The notes under the pieces are model-generated. The model was not told where the DNA came from. It was given only the letters and a program-made list of their open reading frames with translations, and searched no databases. This document shows, in pieces, positions 16,980 to 25,243 of a stretch of DNA of 64,000 bases (within the stretch, counting starts at the first letter, position 1; each line of letters begins with the position of its first letter). The translations under genes were made by a program, and so were the position numbers. This stretch comes from Lysinibacillus sp. ZYM-1 (lineage in GTDB: Bacteria > Bacillota > Bacilli > Bacillales_A > Planococcaceae), in assembly GCF_001308875.1 (NCBI RefSeq), contig NZ_KQ465108.1, positions 62,001 to 126,000 of the forward strand, in the 5' to 3' direction.

Positions 16980-17033
16980 AATGATCATGAACTTTAAGCA
17001 AATGATAATTATCGGAAATTATTATAAAGTAAA

Positions 17034-17078
17034 AAACGGATTTGGAAAAAATGCAATTTCCAAATCCGTTTCTTTTTT
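17034..17078. terminator. Bidirectional terminator
   Basis: AAACGGATTTGGAAA and TTTCCAAATCCGTTT (15 bp) are flanked by T-rich sequence on one side and A-rich on the other. It can end the minus-strand ferredoxin transcript as well as readthrough from the left. Confidence 0.82.
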
Positions 17079-17157
17079 ATTTATAATAATTGTATAGTTT
17101 TCATTTTGTTAACACTTTTCAAAATCAAAAATGCACTCCTTTTTGACATTTACTTTC

Positions 17158-17394
17158 TTAGTTTCGAAAATGATTAAGTGCTAGTTGGGTTGCCGAATTA
17201 TATTCAGGTGGTAATTCATCCTCAAAAAAAATAGCCTCTACGGGACATACTAATTCACAAGCGCCACAATCAATACAAATTTCAGGATTGATTACATATT
17301 GGGTATCTGTCATAACAATGCAATTCACGGGACAGACATCCAAACAGACAGCTGCTTTTTCATCCCTACATAATTCTGTAATTACAAAAGCCAT
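17158..17394 (-). CDS. fdxA: Seven-iron ferredoxin ([3Fe-4S][4Fe-4S], FdxA type)
   Basis: 78 residues. Cysteines C9, C17 and C50 fit the 3Fe-4S site and C21, C40, C43 and C46 the 4Fe-4S site, as in actinobacterial FdxA; the flanking sequence CPVNCI, INPEICIDCGACE and VCPVEAIFFEDELP also matches. Actinobacterial FdxA has a longer C-terminal tail. These proteins are low-potential electron carriers. The ATG overlaps the stop of the upstream gene by one base (TAATG), implying coupled translation with an unknown partner. Confidence 0.85.
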   Translation of the reverse strand: MAFVITELCRDEKAAVCLDVCPVNCIVMTDTQYVINPEICIDCGACELVCPVEAIFFEDELPPEYNSATQLALNHFRN

Positions 17395-17915
17395 TATAAA
17401 TCCTCCCGTATAGATAGTTGTCTTTTTAAATCTTCAGGTGAGTGTTTCCAGTACTCTTCATTAAATCCAGATAAAAACTGGTAAAGTAGTTTTTTTGAAT
17501 TACTATCCAGATGATCCAAGAGAAATTTCCCTTTAAGTGCTTTATCTAAATAATTTACTTGTTCTGGCAACGATTTATAGCCAAGTTTAATCCGGCGTTC
17601 TTCTTTTGATACCCGTACTTCACTTGCAGTACATCCCGCATAATAAGGTCCATTTTGTGCAGTCTGAAGAGCTACCCAAACAATCCAATAACGATAATAA
17701 TCGTCACTAGCATGAGATAAATTAGGAGAAAAACGAACTTTTTTTTCAATTTTACTTCGCCCATGTAAGGCTTCTAAGTCTATAAACACATGTTCATTTT
17801 CACAATCTATAATAATAGGCGTTACATTATTTAAATCAAGAGTACCTATCCCGTAACCCCCATCTCCATCTGTTGAATCGTTACTTAAAATTATAAAATG
17901 CTTCTTTTCTTTCAT
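17394..17915 (-). CDS. Unknown protein translationally coupled to the ferredoxin
   Basis: 173 residues from the ATG at 17915, preceded by GGGTGAG; the in-frame TTG six codons upstream is less well placed. The protein is soluble, with no signal or membrane segment. It begins KHFIILSNDSTDGDGGYGIG, has a central YYRYWIVWVALQTAQNGPYY and a basic helical end. I do not recognise it. The one-base overlap with the ferredoxin start suggests the two work together, for example as a redox pair. Confidence 0.65.
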   Translation of the reverse strand: MKEKKHFIILSNDSTDGDGGYGIGTLDLNNVTPIIIDCENEHVFIDLEALHGRSKIEKKVRFSPNLSHASDDYYRYWIVWVALQTAQNGPYYAGCTASEVRVSKEERRIKLGYKSLPEQVNYLDKALKGKFLLDHLDSNSKKLLYQFLSGFNEEYWKHSPEDLKRQLSIREDL

Positions 17916-18128
17916 AGAAATTCTCACCCGCAAACGATTGTATTTTAAGGTTACTATAGTGTACTTAATTTTAAATACATCAGTAATTTTCAGTTAAAAT
18001 CAGTGAATGGTCGAAAAAATATACATGTCTTACCATAGCTAGAGTGACATAAAAAAACAACATTGTACTTTTATATGTACAAGATGCTACATGCAACAGT
18101 TATTTTTTTATTGCCAATATAACAAGCG

Positions 18129-18198
18129 CATTACGTATAGCTCTACAAATTAATATAAATTGAACGTTTTAGTAGTAATTTTTAAACTATACGTAATG
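18129..18198. repeat. 12-bp perfect inverted repeat with a 46-bp spacer
   Basis: CATTACGTATAG (18129-18140) and CTATACGTAATG (18187-18198). It lies in a gene-free, AT-rich stretch (17934-18387) between the divergent unknown/ferredoxin genes and the Cfr leader. Function unknown: large RNA stem-loop, protein site, or trace of a small mobile element. Confidence 0.4.
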
Positions 18199-18387
18199 GT
18201 TGTCTAGGATATCTCCTAATACTTTTATAAATTAAAAAGTATAAATGAAATATACTACTTATTTGCATTTCTTGTCTTCAGACTTACGTCTGAATTGTTA
18301 TGAAATGGTAACTTACCTAGATATAGTGATTCTTTGTTATTAAAATTCACTTAAAATTAAAATTTTGCGATAATATTAGAATTAAAC

Positions 18388-18416
18388 TTTACATATACTC
18401 AATTTTATGTTAAATT
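18388..18416 (+). promoter_or_regulatory. Probable SigA promoter of the Cfr leader
   Basis: TTTACA, a 17-base spacer and TAAATT. The predicted start near 18423 gives a leader of about 340 bases before the methyltransferase start codon. Confidence 0.55.
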
Positions 18417-18448
18417 ACTCCATATTAATTTGAAGGGAGGTGCAAGCA

Positions 18449-18610
18449 ATGTTAACTGTTTTTAGAATTCTGTTCGGCAAAAATGTAAAACTTGGAAATG
18501 ATTTAGCAGACAAAGGGAGTAGTCTGTCCTTTTTTATGCTATACAACTACACAAAAACAGTTATCGGAGCTTTGCCTCTATGCCAATTAAATGATAAGGT
18601 AATGACCTAA
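18449..18610 (+). CDS. Leader peptide ORF upstream of the Cfr-type gene
   Basis: 53 codons from ATG after a strong AAGGGAGGTG site. The product (MLTVFRILFGKNVKLGNDLA...) resembles no protein family I know. Codons near 18561-18570 overlap a segment able to pair with the 5' arm of the terminator at 18651, so ribosome position on this ORF could decide whether the downstream gene is transcribed. A short hairpin CAGAC/GTCTG lies inside the ORF near 18505-18530. A role as a regulatory leader is inferred. Confidence 0.55.
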   Translation: MLTVFRILFGKNVKLGNDLADKGSSLSFFMLYNYTKTVIGALPLCQLNDKVMT

Positions 18611-18680
18611 AGGCCTTATTGATTTGAGCGTATTTTTATTTTTAAGTTAGGCACCGATAATTCTATTGGTGCTTTTTTGT
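18561..18680 (+). promoter_or_regulatory. Candidate transcription attenuator of the Cfr-type gene
   Basis: GCACCGATA and TATTGGTGC (18651-18672, 9 bp, one wobble) with six T form an intrinsic terminator before the methyltransferase. TTATCGGAGC at 18561-18570 can pair with GCACCGATAA (18651-18660) at 9 of 10 positions, which would disrupt the terminator. Mutually exclusive pairing plus a leader ORF is the layout of antibiotic-responsive attenuators. Confidence 0.62.
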
Positions 18681-18762
18681 GTTTATTTTTTATTTTAGGG
18701 ATAGACAACTCCTTTCTATACACTCCTATAAAACTAGAGAGCATTAAGGAAGGATGAGAAAG

Positions 18763-19818
18763 ATGCAATTAAATCAAAGCAATAAGTATATAAGAATAAA
18801 GGATTTCTTAATGGAACATAATTACCCTAATTTTAGAATGAAACAAATATTGCATGCCATTTTTAAAGAAAGAATAGATAAGTTCAATGAAATGAATGTA
18901 CTTCCTAAATCGTTAAGAGAGAAGTTAGTTAAAGAATTTGGAGAGTCTATTTTAGATGTTGTTCCTTTAATGGAACAACATTCTGAGCAGGTTACAAAAG
19001 TCTTATTTGGCATTGCAGGAGATGAAAAAATAGAGACGGTAAATATGAAATATAAAGCTGGTTGGGAGTCATTTTGTATATCCTCGCAATGTGGTTGTAA
19101 TTTTGGTTGTGAATTTTGCGCAACAGGAGATATAGGTTTAAAACGCAACTTAACGTCAGATGAAATTACTGACCAAATATTGTACTTTCACTTAAAAGGA
19201 CATTCAATTGATAGTATTTCTTTTATGGGGATGGGAGAAGCATTAGCGAATGTACAAGTTTTTGATGCATTAAATGTCCTTATAAATCCGGAGTTGTTTG
19301 CGTTAAGTCCACGCAGATTGTCCATTTCGACTATAGGCATTATTCCGAGCATTAAAAAATTGACTCAAAACTATCCGCAGGTCAATTTGACGTTTTCATT
19401 ACATTCTCCATTTAATGAACAGCGAAGTAAGTTAATGCCCATTAATGAACGCTACCCATTACTGGATGTAATGGAGACTTTAGATGAACATATACGTGTG
19501 ACTTCAAGAAAAGTTTATATTGCTTATATTATGTTGCCAGGGGTTAATGATTCAATTTACCATGCAAAAGAAGTAATCAGCCTTTTAAGAGGTAGATATA
19601 AGAGAGGAAACTTGTTTCATGTAAATATCATTAGATATAACCCAACTATTAGTTCACCTACGAGGTTTCAAGAAGTAAATGAACATCATGTAGTAAGCTT
19701 CTATAAAGAATTAAAGTCAGCAGGCATTAATGTTACAATTAGAAGCCAATTTGGCATAGATATAGATGCTGCTTGCGGGCAATTATATGGAAATTATCAA
19801 AAAAATAACATCCAATAA
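18763..19818 (+). CDS. cfr: Cfr-type 23S rRNA (adenine-C8) methyltransferase
   Basis: 351 residues from the ATG at 18763, nine bases after AAGGAAGG; the ATG at 18754 is too close to it. A radical-SAM protein with cluster cysteines at C112, C116 and C119 (CGCNFGCEFC) and the second catalytic cysteine at C338 (AACGQLYG), the same numbers as staphylococcal Cfr. MGMGEALAN is the Cfr form; housekeeping RlmN has GMGEPL. Further matches are ETVNMKYKAGWESFCISSQ and RSQFGIDIDAACGQLYGNYQ. Cfr methylates C8 of A2503, giving combined phenicol, lincosamide, oxazolidinone, pleuromutilin and streptogramin A resistance. Chromosomal Cfr-like (Clb) proteins occur in other bacilli. No transposase or plasmid gene lies next to it. 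Activity is predicted, not shown. Confidence 0.92.
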   Translation: MQLNQSNKYIRIKDFLMEHNYPNFRMKQILHAIFKERIDKFNEMNVLPKSLREKLVKEFGESILDVVPLMEQHSEQVTKVLFGIAGDEKIETVNMKYKAGWESFCISSQCGCNFGCEFCATGDIGLKRNLTSDEITDQILYFHLKGHSIDSISFMGMGEALANVQVFDALNVLINPELFALSPRRLSISTIGIIPSIKKLTQNYPQVNLTFSLHSPFNEQRSKLMPINERYPLLDVMETLDEHIRVTSRKVYIAYIMLPGVNDSIYHAKEVISLLRGRYKRGNLFHVNIIRYNPTISSPTRFQEVNEHHVVSFYKELKSAGINVTIRSQFGIDIDAACGQLYGNYQKNNIQ

Positions 19819-20037
19819 ATGTAGGTGAAAGTCATGTATAGAACGTGGGAAGTACCGTAATAGCTTATTACGATATAATAAATTTATTTAGAAGATAAAA
19901 GGGATAGGTAAGATGGCACCTGTGTTTAGTGAAAATAGAAATTGCTAAAGTGGAAGATTATATTGTCTTCAAAAGTTTTAGTAGAGATAATGTAGTCATT
20001 ACGGACTTTTTGAATTATTAAGGAAAGGAATTTAAAA

Positions 20038-20949
20038 TTGAAATTAGAACGATTGATATCCATCATATTCAAGCTCCTAAATAATGAAGTATTATCAGCT
20101 TCTAGTTTAGCTAACGAATTTCAAGTATCATCACGGACAATTTATAGAGATATTGATGCAATTTGTGCAGCCGGAATTCCTGTCGTTTCTTATCAAGGTA
20201 CTAACGGAGGTTTCGGTATCATAGAAGGATACAAATTTGATAAAAGCTTAATGGGTCCCTACGACATATTGAATCTAATTACAGTGTTAGATAGTTTATC
20301 GAGTGTTTTTGAAGATAAGGATGTTGAACATACGTTAGAAAGATTAAAAATGCTTGATACAAGTGGTAGAAGTACTCTATTAGTTGATTTGGAATGCCAT
20401 AGAATTGAACCGAACTCTTTAATGGATCTACGACTAGCTATACGTGAAAATAGGGTAATTCGTTTTAATTATGTGAGTAATAAAAATGAATTTACATACC
20501 GGGAAATAGAACCTATTCACCTTCATTATAAGTTTCGTAACTGGTATTTATATGGATATTGCAGAGAACGTCATAGTTATAGAGAATTTAAAGTAACACG
20601 TATGATGCGTTTAACGCTGTCACAAGAAAAGTACGTACAAACTCATGAAATGAAAGGTGATTCATCCTATTCAGACTATAATCAAGAGGGGGGTGAGGAA
20701 GTAGTAATTTGGGTGAAACCTAATTCCTTAGCAGAGGCGTTAGATCATTTTCAGAATTGCTCAAAAGTCATTAATAATGATGGAAGCATGACAATTACAC
20801 TTTCTGTTTATCAACCTCTAAATGCTGGGTGGCTTAAAAAGATTCTCTTAAGCCTCGGTAGTGGTGCTAAAATTATAAAACCTATGCAACTACAATCAAT
20901 TTTAATAGATGAAGCAAAAAAATTAATAAAAATTTATAAAGATGTATGA
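20038..20949 (+). CDS. HTH/WYL-domain transcriptional regulator
   Basis: 303 residues from a TTG after AAGGAAAGGAA. An N-terminal DeoR-like winged helix (residues 1-60: SASSLANEFQVSSRTIYRDIDAI) is followed by a WYL domain (about 135-205: LRLAIRENRVIRFNYVS, HLHYKFRNWYLYGYCRER, REFKVTRM) and a C-terminal WCX-like extension. WYL proteins bind small ligands or nucleic acid. The DinB gene 74 bases downstream is a likely target or partner. Confidence 0.85.
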   Translation: MKLERLISIIFKLLNNEVLSASSLANEFQVSSRTIYRDIDAICAAGIPVVSYQGTNGGFGIIEGYKFDKSLMGPYDILNLITVLDSLSSVFEDKDVEHTLERLKMLDTSGRSTLLVDLECHRIEPNSLMDLRLAIRENRVIRFNYVSNKNEFTYREIEPIHLHYKFRNWYLYGYCRERHSYREFKVTRMMRLTLSQEKYVQTHEMKGDSSYSDYNQEGGEEVVIWVKPNSLAEALDHFQNCSKVINNDGSMTITLSVYQPLNAGWLKKILLSLGSGAKIIKPMQLQSILIDEAKKLIKIYKDV

Positions 20950-21023
20950 CAAGCTGTTGTCATATATCTTTTTTTATAATCAAAAAGTAATCTCTTAAAA
21001 CCAAGTTAAGGAGTAGATGATAA

Positions 21024-21521
21024 ATGAATCATGCAAAAAATATGTTTAAGTACCATGTTTGGGCGAATAAGGTATTGCTAGAAAGAATGAAAGAATTACC
21101 AAGTAATGTCCTATATGAAGAGGTTAATAGTTCATATCCAACTATTGCTCAAACATTTAGTCACGTGTATGTGGTAGATGTTATGTGGTTACAAGTACTA
21201 AAGGGGATAGATATGCAAGAAGCATTGGATGCTTCTATTAGCTTATTAGAAAGCTCTAATTTATTTTCTATTGATGAATTTGAACAGTCTTTTGAATTAC
21301 TAACATTACAGTATAAAGAATGGATGACCAGCCAAAAAGATTTAGAACATAAAATTAATTTGAATAATCCTTGGACAGGAGCTAGAAATACTGCTTATTC
21401 AGAAATTTTATTACATGTTGCTAATCACGGTACTTATCACAGAGGTAACATAACTACAATGTTAAGACAACAGGGGTACGCATCCACAATGAATGACTAC
21501 TCTTTATATTGGTATTTATAG
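21024..21521 (+). CDS. DinB/YfiT-type four-helix metalloprotein
   Basis: 165 residues, ATG after AAGGAG. The metal ligands of the DinB fold are visible: a His in QTFSHVYVVDVMW and two in HVANHGTYHRG near the C-terminus. Family members include bacillithiol- and mycothiol-dependent transferases. The first 20 residues (HAKNMFKYHVWANKVLLERM) are typical. Probably in one transcript with the WYL regulator. The substrate is unknown. Confidence 0.82.
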   Translation: MNHAKNMFKYHVWANKVLLERMKELPSNVLYEEVNSSYPTIAQTFSHVYVVDVMWLQVLKGIDMQEALDASISLLESSNLFSIDEFEQSFELLTLQYKEWMTSQKDLEHKINLNNPWTGARNTAYSEILLHVANHGTYHRGNITTMLRQQGYASTMNDYSLYWYL

Positions 21522-21787
21522 TTGTTCAATAGACTGAACTAAGATTTTTGTTCGGCATATAGCTTTGAATTTTCATCATTGCCGTTTATATCGATGTATC
21601 TTTTCAATTTTAGTATTTACCTAAAGTGCCACCACAACAGATTCTATAATCTGCTACTAGATGTAATGGCAATTATCAACTCATCATATGATTAAATCAG
21701 CAGAAACCTGTAGGATTATAAACAGCTTATACGGTAAAGTTAGTTGTATTTAGCCATATCTATCATTATGAATAAGGAGGAATACAA

Positions 21788-22366
21788 TTGAAAAAGGTCT
21801 TAGTTTTTATTATTGATGGTTTTGCCGATTGGGAGGCAAGTTATGTAACAGCAGAGTTAAATAAACCCAGGACAGGATTCCAAGTTCAGACAATTGCAAT
21901 TGACAATAATCCCAAGACTTCGATGGGGGGATTGACTGTTTTTCCAGACTATAGCCTACTAGACTTTCCCTTTCACTTAGAAGTCGCCATGTTAATAATA
22001 CCTGGTGGAACCGGATGGAAAGAAGAGAAAAATCAACAGGCAAAGAAGCTTGTGGATTTTTGTTTTGCACGGGACATCCCAGTTGCGGCAATCTGTGATG
22101 CCACTACTTTTTTAGGAAATCACGGATTTCTTGATCAACACAAACATACAGGTAATTCATTAGCTTATTTAAAAGAAGCGGCACCTAATTATAAAGGGGA
22201 TGAAAACTATATAGACCAACAATCCGTAAGTGATGGCGGTCTTATAACAGCTAATGGAAGTGGAGCATTAGAATTTTCGAGAGATATTTTATGTAAATTG
22301 GCTGTTTTAGAAAATAATGAACTAAAGGAATGGTATGATTTATTTAAAAAAGGATTTATAGTTTGA
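21788..22366 (+). CDS. DJ-1/PfpI-family protein (YoaZ-like)
   Basis: 192 residues from a TTG six bases after AAGGAGG. The nucleophile elbow AAICDATTF places Cys103 with Glu16 (ADWEAS), the residue that normally hydrogen-bonds the Cys in this superfamily; LIIPGGTGW is the usual glycine-rich strand end. Members act as glyoxalase/deglycase, amidotransferase-like or stress proteins. It is monocistronic with its own terminator. Confidence 0.82.
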   Translation: MKKVLVFIIDGFADWEASYVTAELNKPRTGFQVQTIAIDNNPKTSMGGLTVFPDYSLLDFPFHLEVAMLIIPGGTGWKEEKNQQAKKLVDFCFARDIPVAAICDATTFLGNHGFLDQHKHTGNSLAYLKEAAPNYKGDENYIDQQSVSDGGLITANGSGALEFSRDILCKLAVLENNELKEWYDLFKKGFIV

Positions 22367-22524
22367 TGGCGATCTGGTGACTAGTAATGAATATTATTTG
22401 ATGTCTGTATATATCTAGGGTCAAGGGTTATGTGGCTGATGTCAGCTCGTATATCGCTTAAGAGAATTTGAGAAGTCCATTTCATATGTAATTCCTCAAT
22501 TACTTAAAAATAAAATAAGATTAG

Positions 22525-22567
22525 AATAACCTCCTACAGCTAAGTATTAGTAAGAGGTTATTTTTTT
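22525..22567 (+). terminator. Terminator of the DJ-1/PfpI gene
   Basis: AATAACCTC and GAGGTTATT around a 20-base loop, then a T-run. Confidence 0.75.
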
Positions 22568-22693
22568 ATGTTAATTCTCTAGTTATACCTTTAGTCTTAT
22601 ATATATTTTATATTAATTCATAGCTAATAATATATTATCCGTAATAATACTCGGCTTTTATAATGAAGATATCATATAAAAGGAGGATCTAGA

Positions 22694-23683
22694 ATGGAGT
22701 TTAGTAAACTTGGCAATAGTGGATTAACAATAAGTAAGATTGCCTATGGAAACTGGATAAATCATGGTGGGAAAGTAAATGAGGATACTGCAAATGCATG
22801 TGTTAAAGCAGCACTAGAAGTTGGTATCACAACATTTGATACAGCTGATGTTTATTCAGACACGAAAGCGGAAGAAATACTTGGTCGCTCATTACAAGGC
22901 ATTCGACGGGAGGGCATTGAATTATGTACAAAAGTGTGCCATCCAACCGGTAATGGAAAAAACGATAGAGGTTTATCCCGAAAACATATTCTAGAAAATT
23001 GCCATGCTTCTTTACGTCGGTTACAGACAGACTATATTGATGTCTATTATGCACACAGGTTTGATCCAACTACTCCTCTTGAAGAAACGATGTTAGCGTT
23101 CGCAGATCTTGTAAGACAAGGTAAAGTGCTTTATATCGGTGTCAGTGAGTGGACTGCTGAACAAATCACTAGAGCTGCAGCACTTTCGCGGGAATTGCAT
23201 ATTCCGCTCATCGCAAGCCAACCACAGTATTCCATGCTATGGAGAGTTATCGAAGCTGATGTGATACCAACCTGTCAACGTGAAGGACTTGGACAAGTAG
23301 TATGGTCGCCACTTGCACAAGGTGTTCTAACTGGAAAATATCTACCACAAAAGCCAGTGCCAACTCAATCAAGGGCCAATTCTCCGGCAGGAAAGCCATT
23401 TTTTGATAAGCTGGCACAACGTTGGATGAATGATGATGTACTCACTGCTATACAAAAACTAAAACCTATTGCACAGGAGATTGATCTTACCCTTGCTCAA
23501 CTTTCAGTCGCTTGGGTACTACAAAATCAACATGTTTCGTCAGCTATTATCGGTGCCTCAAGTCCGGAACAGATAAGAGAGAATGCAATAGCTTCTAGTG
23601 TTAAACTAGAACCTGCAATTATGAATCAGATTGATGAAGTATTAGAAAATCTCATTGAGTACGATTCCAGTAAAACAGGTTAA
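22694..23683 (+). CDS. Aldo/keto reductase (Kv-beta/YhdN-like)
   Basis: 329 residues, ATG after AAAAGGAGG. The TIM-barrel AKR tetrad is visible: Asp and Tyr in FDTADVYSD, Lys in ELCTKVCHP and His in VYYAHRFDP. The C-terminal cofactor segment AIIGASSPEQIREN binds NADP(H). The sequence is closest to the voltage-gated K-channel beta-subunit-like group. The physiological carbonyl is unknown. A LysR gene converges on it and need not regulate it. Confidence 0.88.
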   Translation: MEFSKLGNSGLTISKIAYGNWINHGGKVNEDTANACVKAALEVGITTFDTADVYSDTKAEEILGRSLQGIRREGIELCTKVCHPTGNGKNDRGLSRKHILENCHASLRRLQTDYIDVYYAHRFDPTTPLEETMLAFADLVRQGKVLYIGVSEWTAEQITRAAALSRELHIPLIASQPQYSMLWRVIEADVIPTCQREGLGQVVWSPLAQGVLTGKYLPQKPVPTQSRANSPAGKPFFDKLAQRWMNDDVLTAIQKLKPIAQEIDLTLAQLSVAWVLQNQHVSSAIIGASSPEQIRENAIASSVKLEPAIMNQIDEVLENLIEYDSSKTG

Positions 23684-23739
23684 GTTTTATACATGGCTTA
23701 ACAAGAAATATGTTCAACAGCTATGCTTTTGTAATATCT

Positions 23740-23771
23740 TAAAGCTCATCCTAATTCGGATGGGCTTTTAT
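23740..23771. terminator. Bidirectional terminator between the AKR and LysR genes
   Basis: AAAGCTCATCC and GGATGGGCTTT pair around TAATTC with T on the plus side and A upstream. It overlaps the final base of the LysR gene. Confidence 0.78.
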
Positions 23772-24673
23772 TATTGGTGATCCAGTTGAGAAATGGCATA
23801 CACCTCTCTAACAACTTTTAAGAAATGGTTAACCACTGCAGATTTTTCATCTTGTCTCCATCCAACATATAGATTTATTTTTGGTGTCGTCTCTTTGATT
23901 TTTTTATAGATAACTCCAGGCCGTATATAGCTTTCCACTGACGATGGAACGACAGAAACGCCCATCCCAGTTGCAACTAGATTTACAATCGTTTGCATTT
24001 GAATAGCCTCTTGAACAACATTTAAACTTACACCATGTTCCCAAAAGTAGCCATTAATTAAATCATAAAAATTTGGACCTAAATGGCGGGGGAATAATAT
24101 AAATGGTTCATCCATTATCAATTGAAGTGGAATTTCGGGCAATGAAACCAAAGGATGATCTTGAGGTAAAACCAATCTTAAAGATTCTTCAAAACAAATT
24201 TCTGAAGCTAGTGTCTCGTTGTTCTGTTCGGAACGAATAAACCCAATATGAATGTGTTTCTCATAGAGGGCCTCTAATTGCTGCTCTGTTGTCATTTCAC
24301 GTAATGTAAGATGCACTTTAGGAAAGCGTGACCTAAATTTATTAAGGGCTTCTATAACGATTTCTGTTGAATCGACAAAACCGATGATTAAATTTCCCTT
24401 TCTCCCTTCAGCAGCAAGTTGTGTTTCTTTTATAGTTTTTTCTAATTGCAACAGGGTTTGTCTAGATCCTTTTAAAAATATCTTACCTGCATCTGTTAGT
24501 TCAACCATTCTTTTTGTTCGATGAAAAAGTTTAACACCCAATTCCTCTTCTAATTTACGAATCTCTTGGCTAAGGGGAGGTTGTGCCATCCTAAGACGTT
24601 CTGCAGCACGACTAAAATTCAATTCTTCTGCCACCATTATGAAATAGCGCATTTTTCTAATATCTATTTTCAT
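23771..24673 (-). CDS. LysR-family transcriptional regulator
   Basis: 300 residues, ATG after AGAAGGGGTGG. The N-terminal winged HTH (NFSRAAERLRMAQPPLSQEIRKLEEELGVKLFHRTKR) is canonical and the periplasmic-binding-like effector domain follows from about residue 90. It resembles the BenM/CatM/AlsR subgroup. The neighbouring S-layer and AKR genes are not obvious targets. Confidence 0.87.
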   Translation of the reverse strand: MKIDIRKMRYFIMVAEELNFSRAAERLRMAQPPLSQEIRKLEEELGVKLFHRTKRMVELTDAGKIFLKGSRQTLLQLEKTIKETQLAAEGRKGNLIIGFVDSTEIVIEALNKFRSRFPKVHLTLREMTTEQQLEALYEKHIHIGFIRSEQNNETLASEICFEESLRLVLPQDHPLVSLPEIPLQLIMDEPFILFPRHLGPNFYDLINGYFWEHGVSLNVVQEAIQMQTIVNLVATGMGVSVVPSSVESYIRPGVIYKKIKETTPKINLYVGWRQDEKSAVVNHFLKVVREVYAISQLDHQ

Positions 24674-25243
24674 CCACCCCTTCTATAAAAAACTGTATAT
24701 TATATCAAACTTATTTAGGTGCTTAATCTTTCAATTTAGTATTAGTTAATTTTAACAATTAATAATTTTTTAGCATAGAATTTAAACTATTGTTGTCTTA
24801 CATTTTATGTAGTTTTATATCTTTTTAAATAAAACTGTTATATCAAGAAAGTAATTAAACGAGATAAAGTGATAAAGAAGAGTTTCATAACAATCTTTCT
24901 ATACAAATGATTTTTCTCTGTATTTTGTCTGCATCTTTTATAACATTTAGCATTTAAAGGTAATTATAAATGAAAAAAATACCTACATATCCAATTAAGT
25001 ATTAAAATTACCTTATTTTTAGCGTTTATTTATTGGTAATGTAGTTATATTATTGTCTTGTAAAGAAAATTTAAGATTGATTGGTATTATTCATCATGAA
25101 AATCTTAGAATACATCTTTACCCATAACTACTTGTAATTATTATTTGTGAGAACTTATTATACATATCTTTACAATTTAATAGAGCGGTAATATTGTTCT
25201 CACAGAATAATATAATTTATTTAAATTCTGGAGGAATATACTA
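24674..25243 (+). promoter_or_regulatory. Long AT-rich S-layer upstream region with two large inverted repeats
   Basis: No gene is seen in 570 bases. AAGGTAATT (24957-24965) pairs with AATTACCTT (25006-25014, followed by ATTTTT). Closer to the gene, TGTGAGAAC (25146-25154) pairs with GTTCTCACA (25196-25204), with the second arm about 25 bases before the ribosome-binding site. Long, structured leaders that stabilise mRNA are known for S-layer genes; this region fits, but the transcription start cannot be fixed by eye. Confidence 0.5.

Noticed and set aside
16995-17025. Fur-like GATAATTATC palindrome
   Set aside because: It lacks the 7-1-7 arrangement and no gene follows it in either direction that it could control.
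18763-19818. Housekeeping RlmN (A2503 C2 methyltransferase)
   Set aside because: GMGEALAN and the C-terminal AACGQLYG context match Cfr, not RlmN, and residue numbering of all four cysteines equals Cfr.
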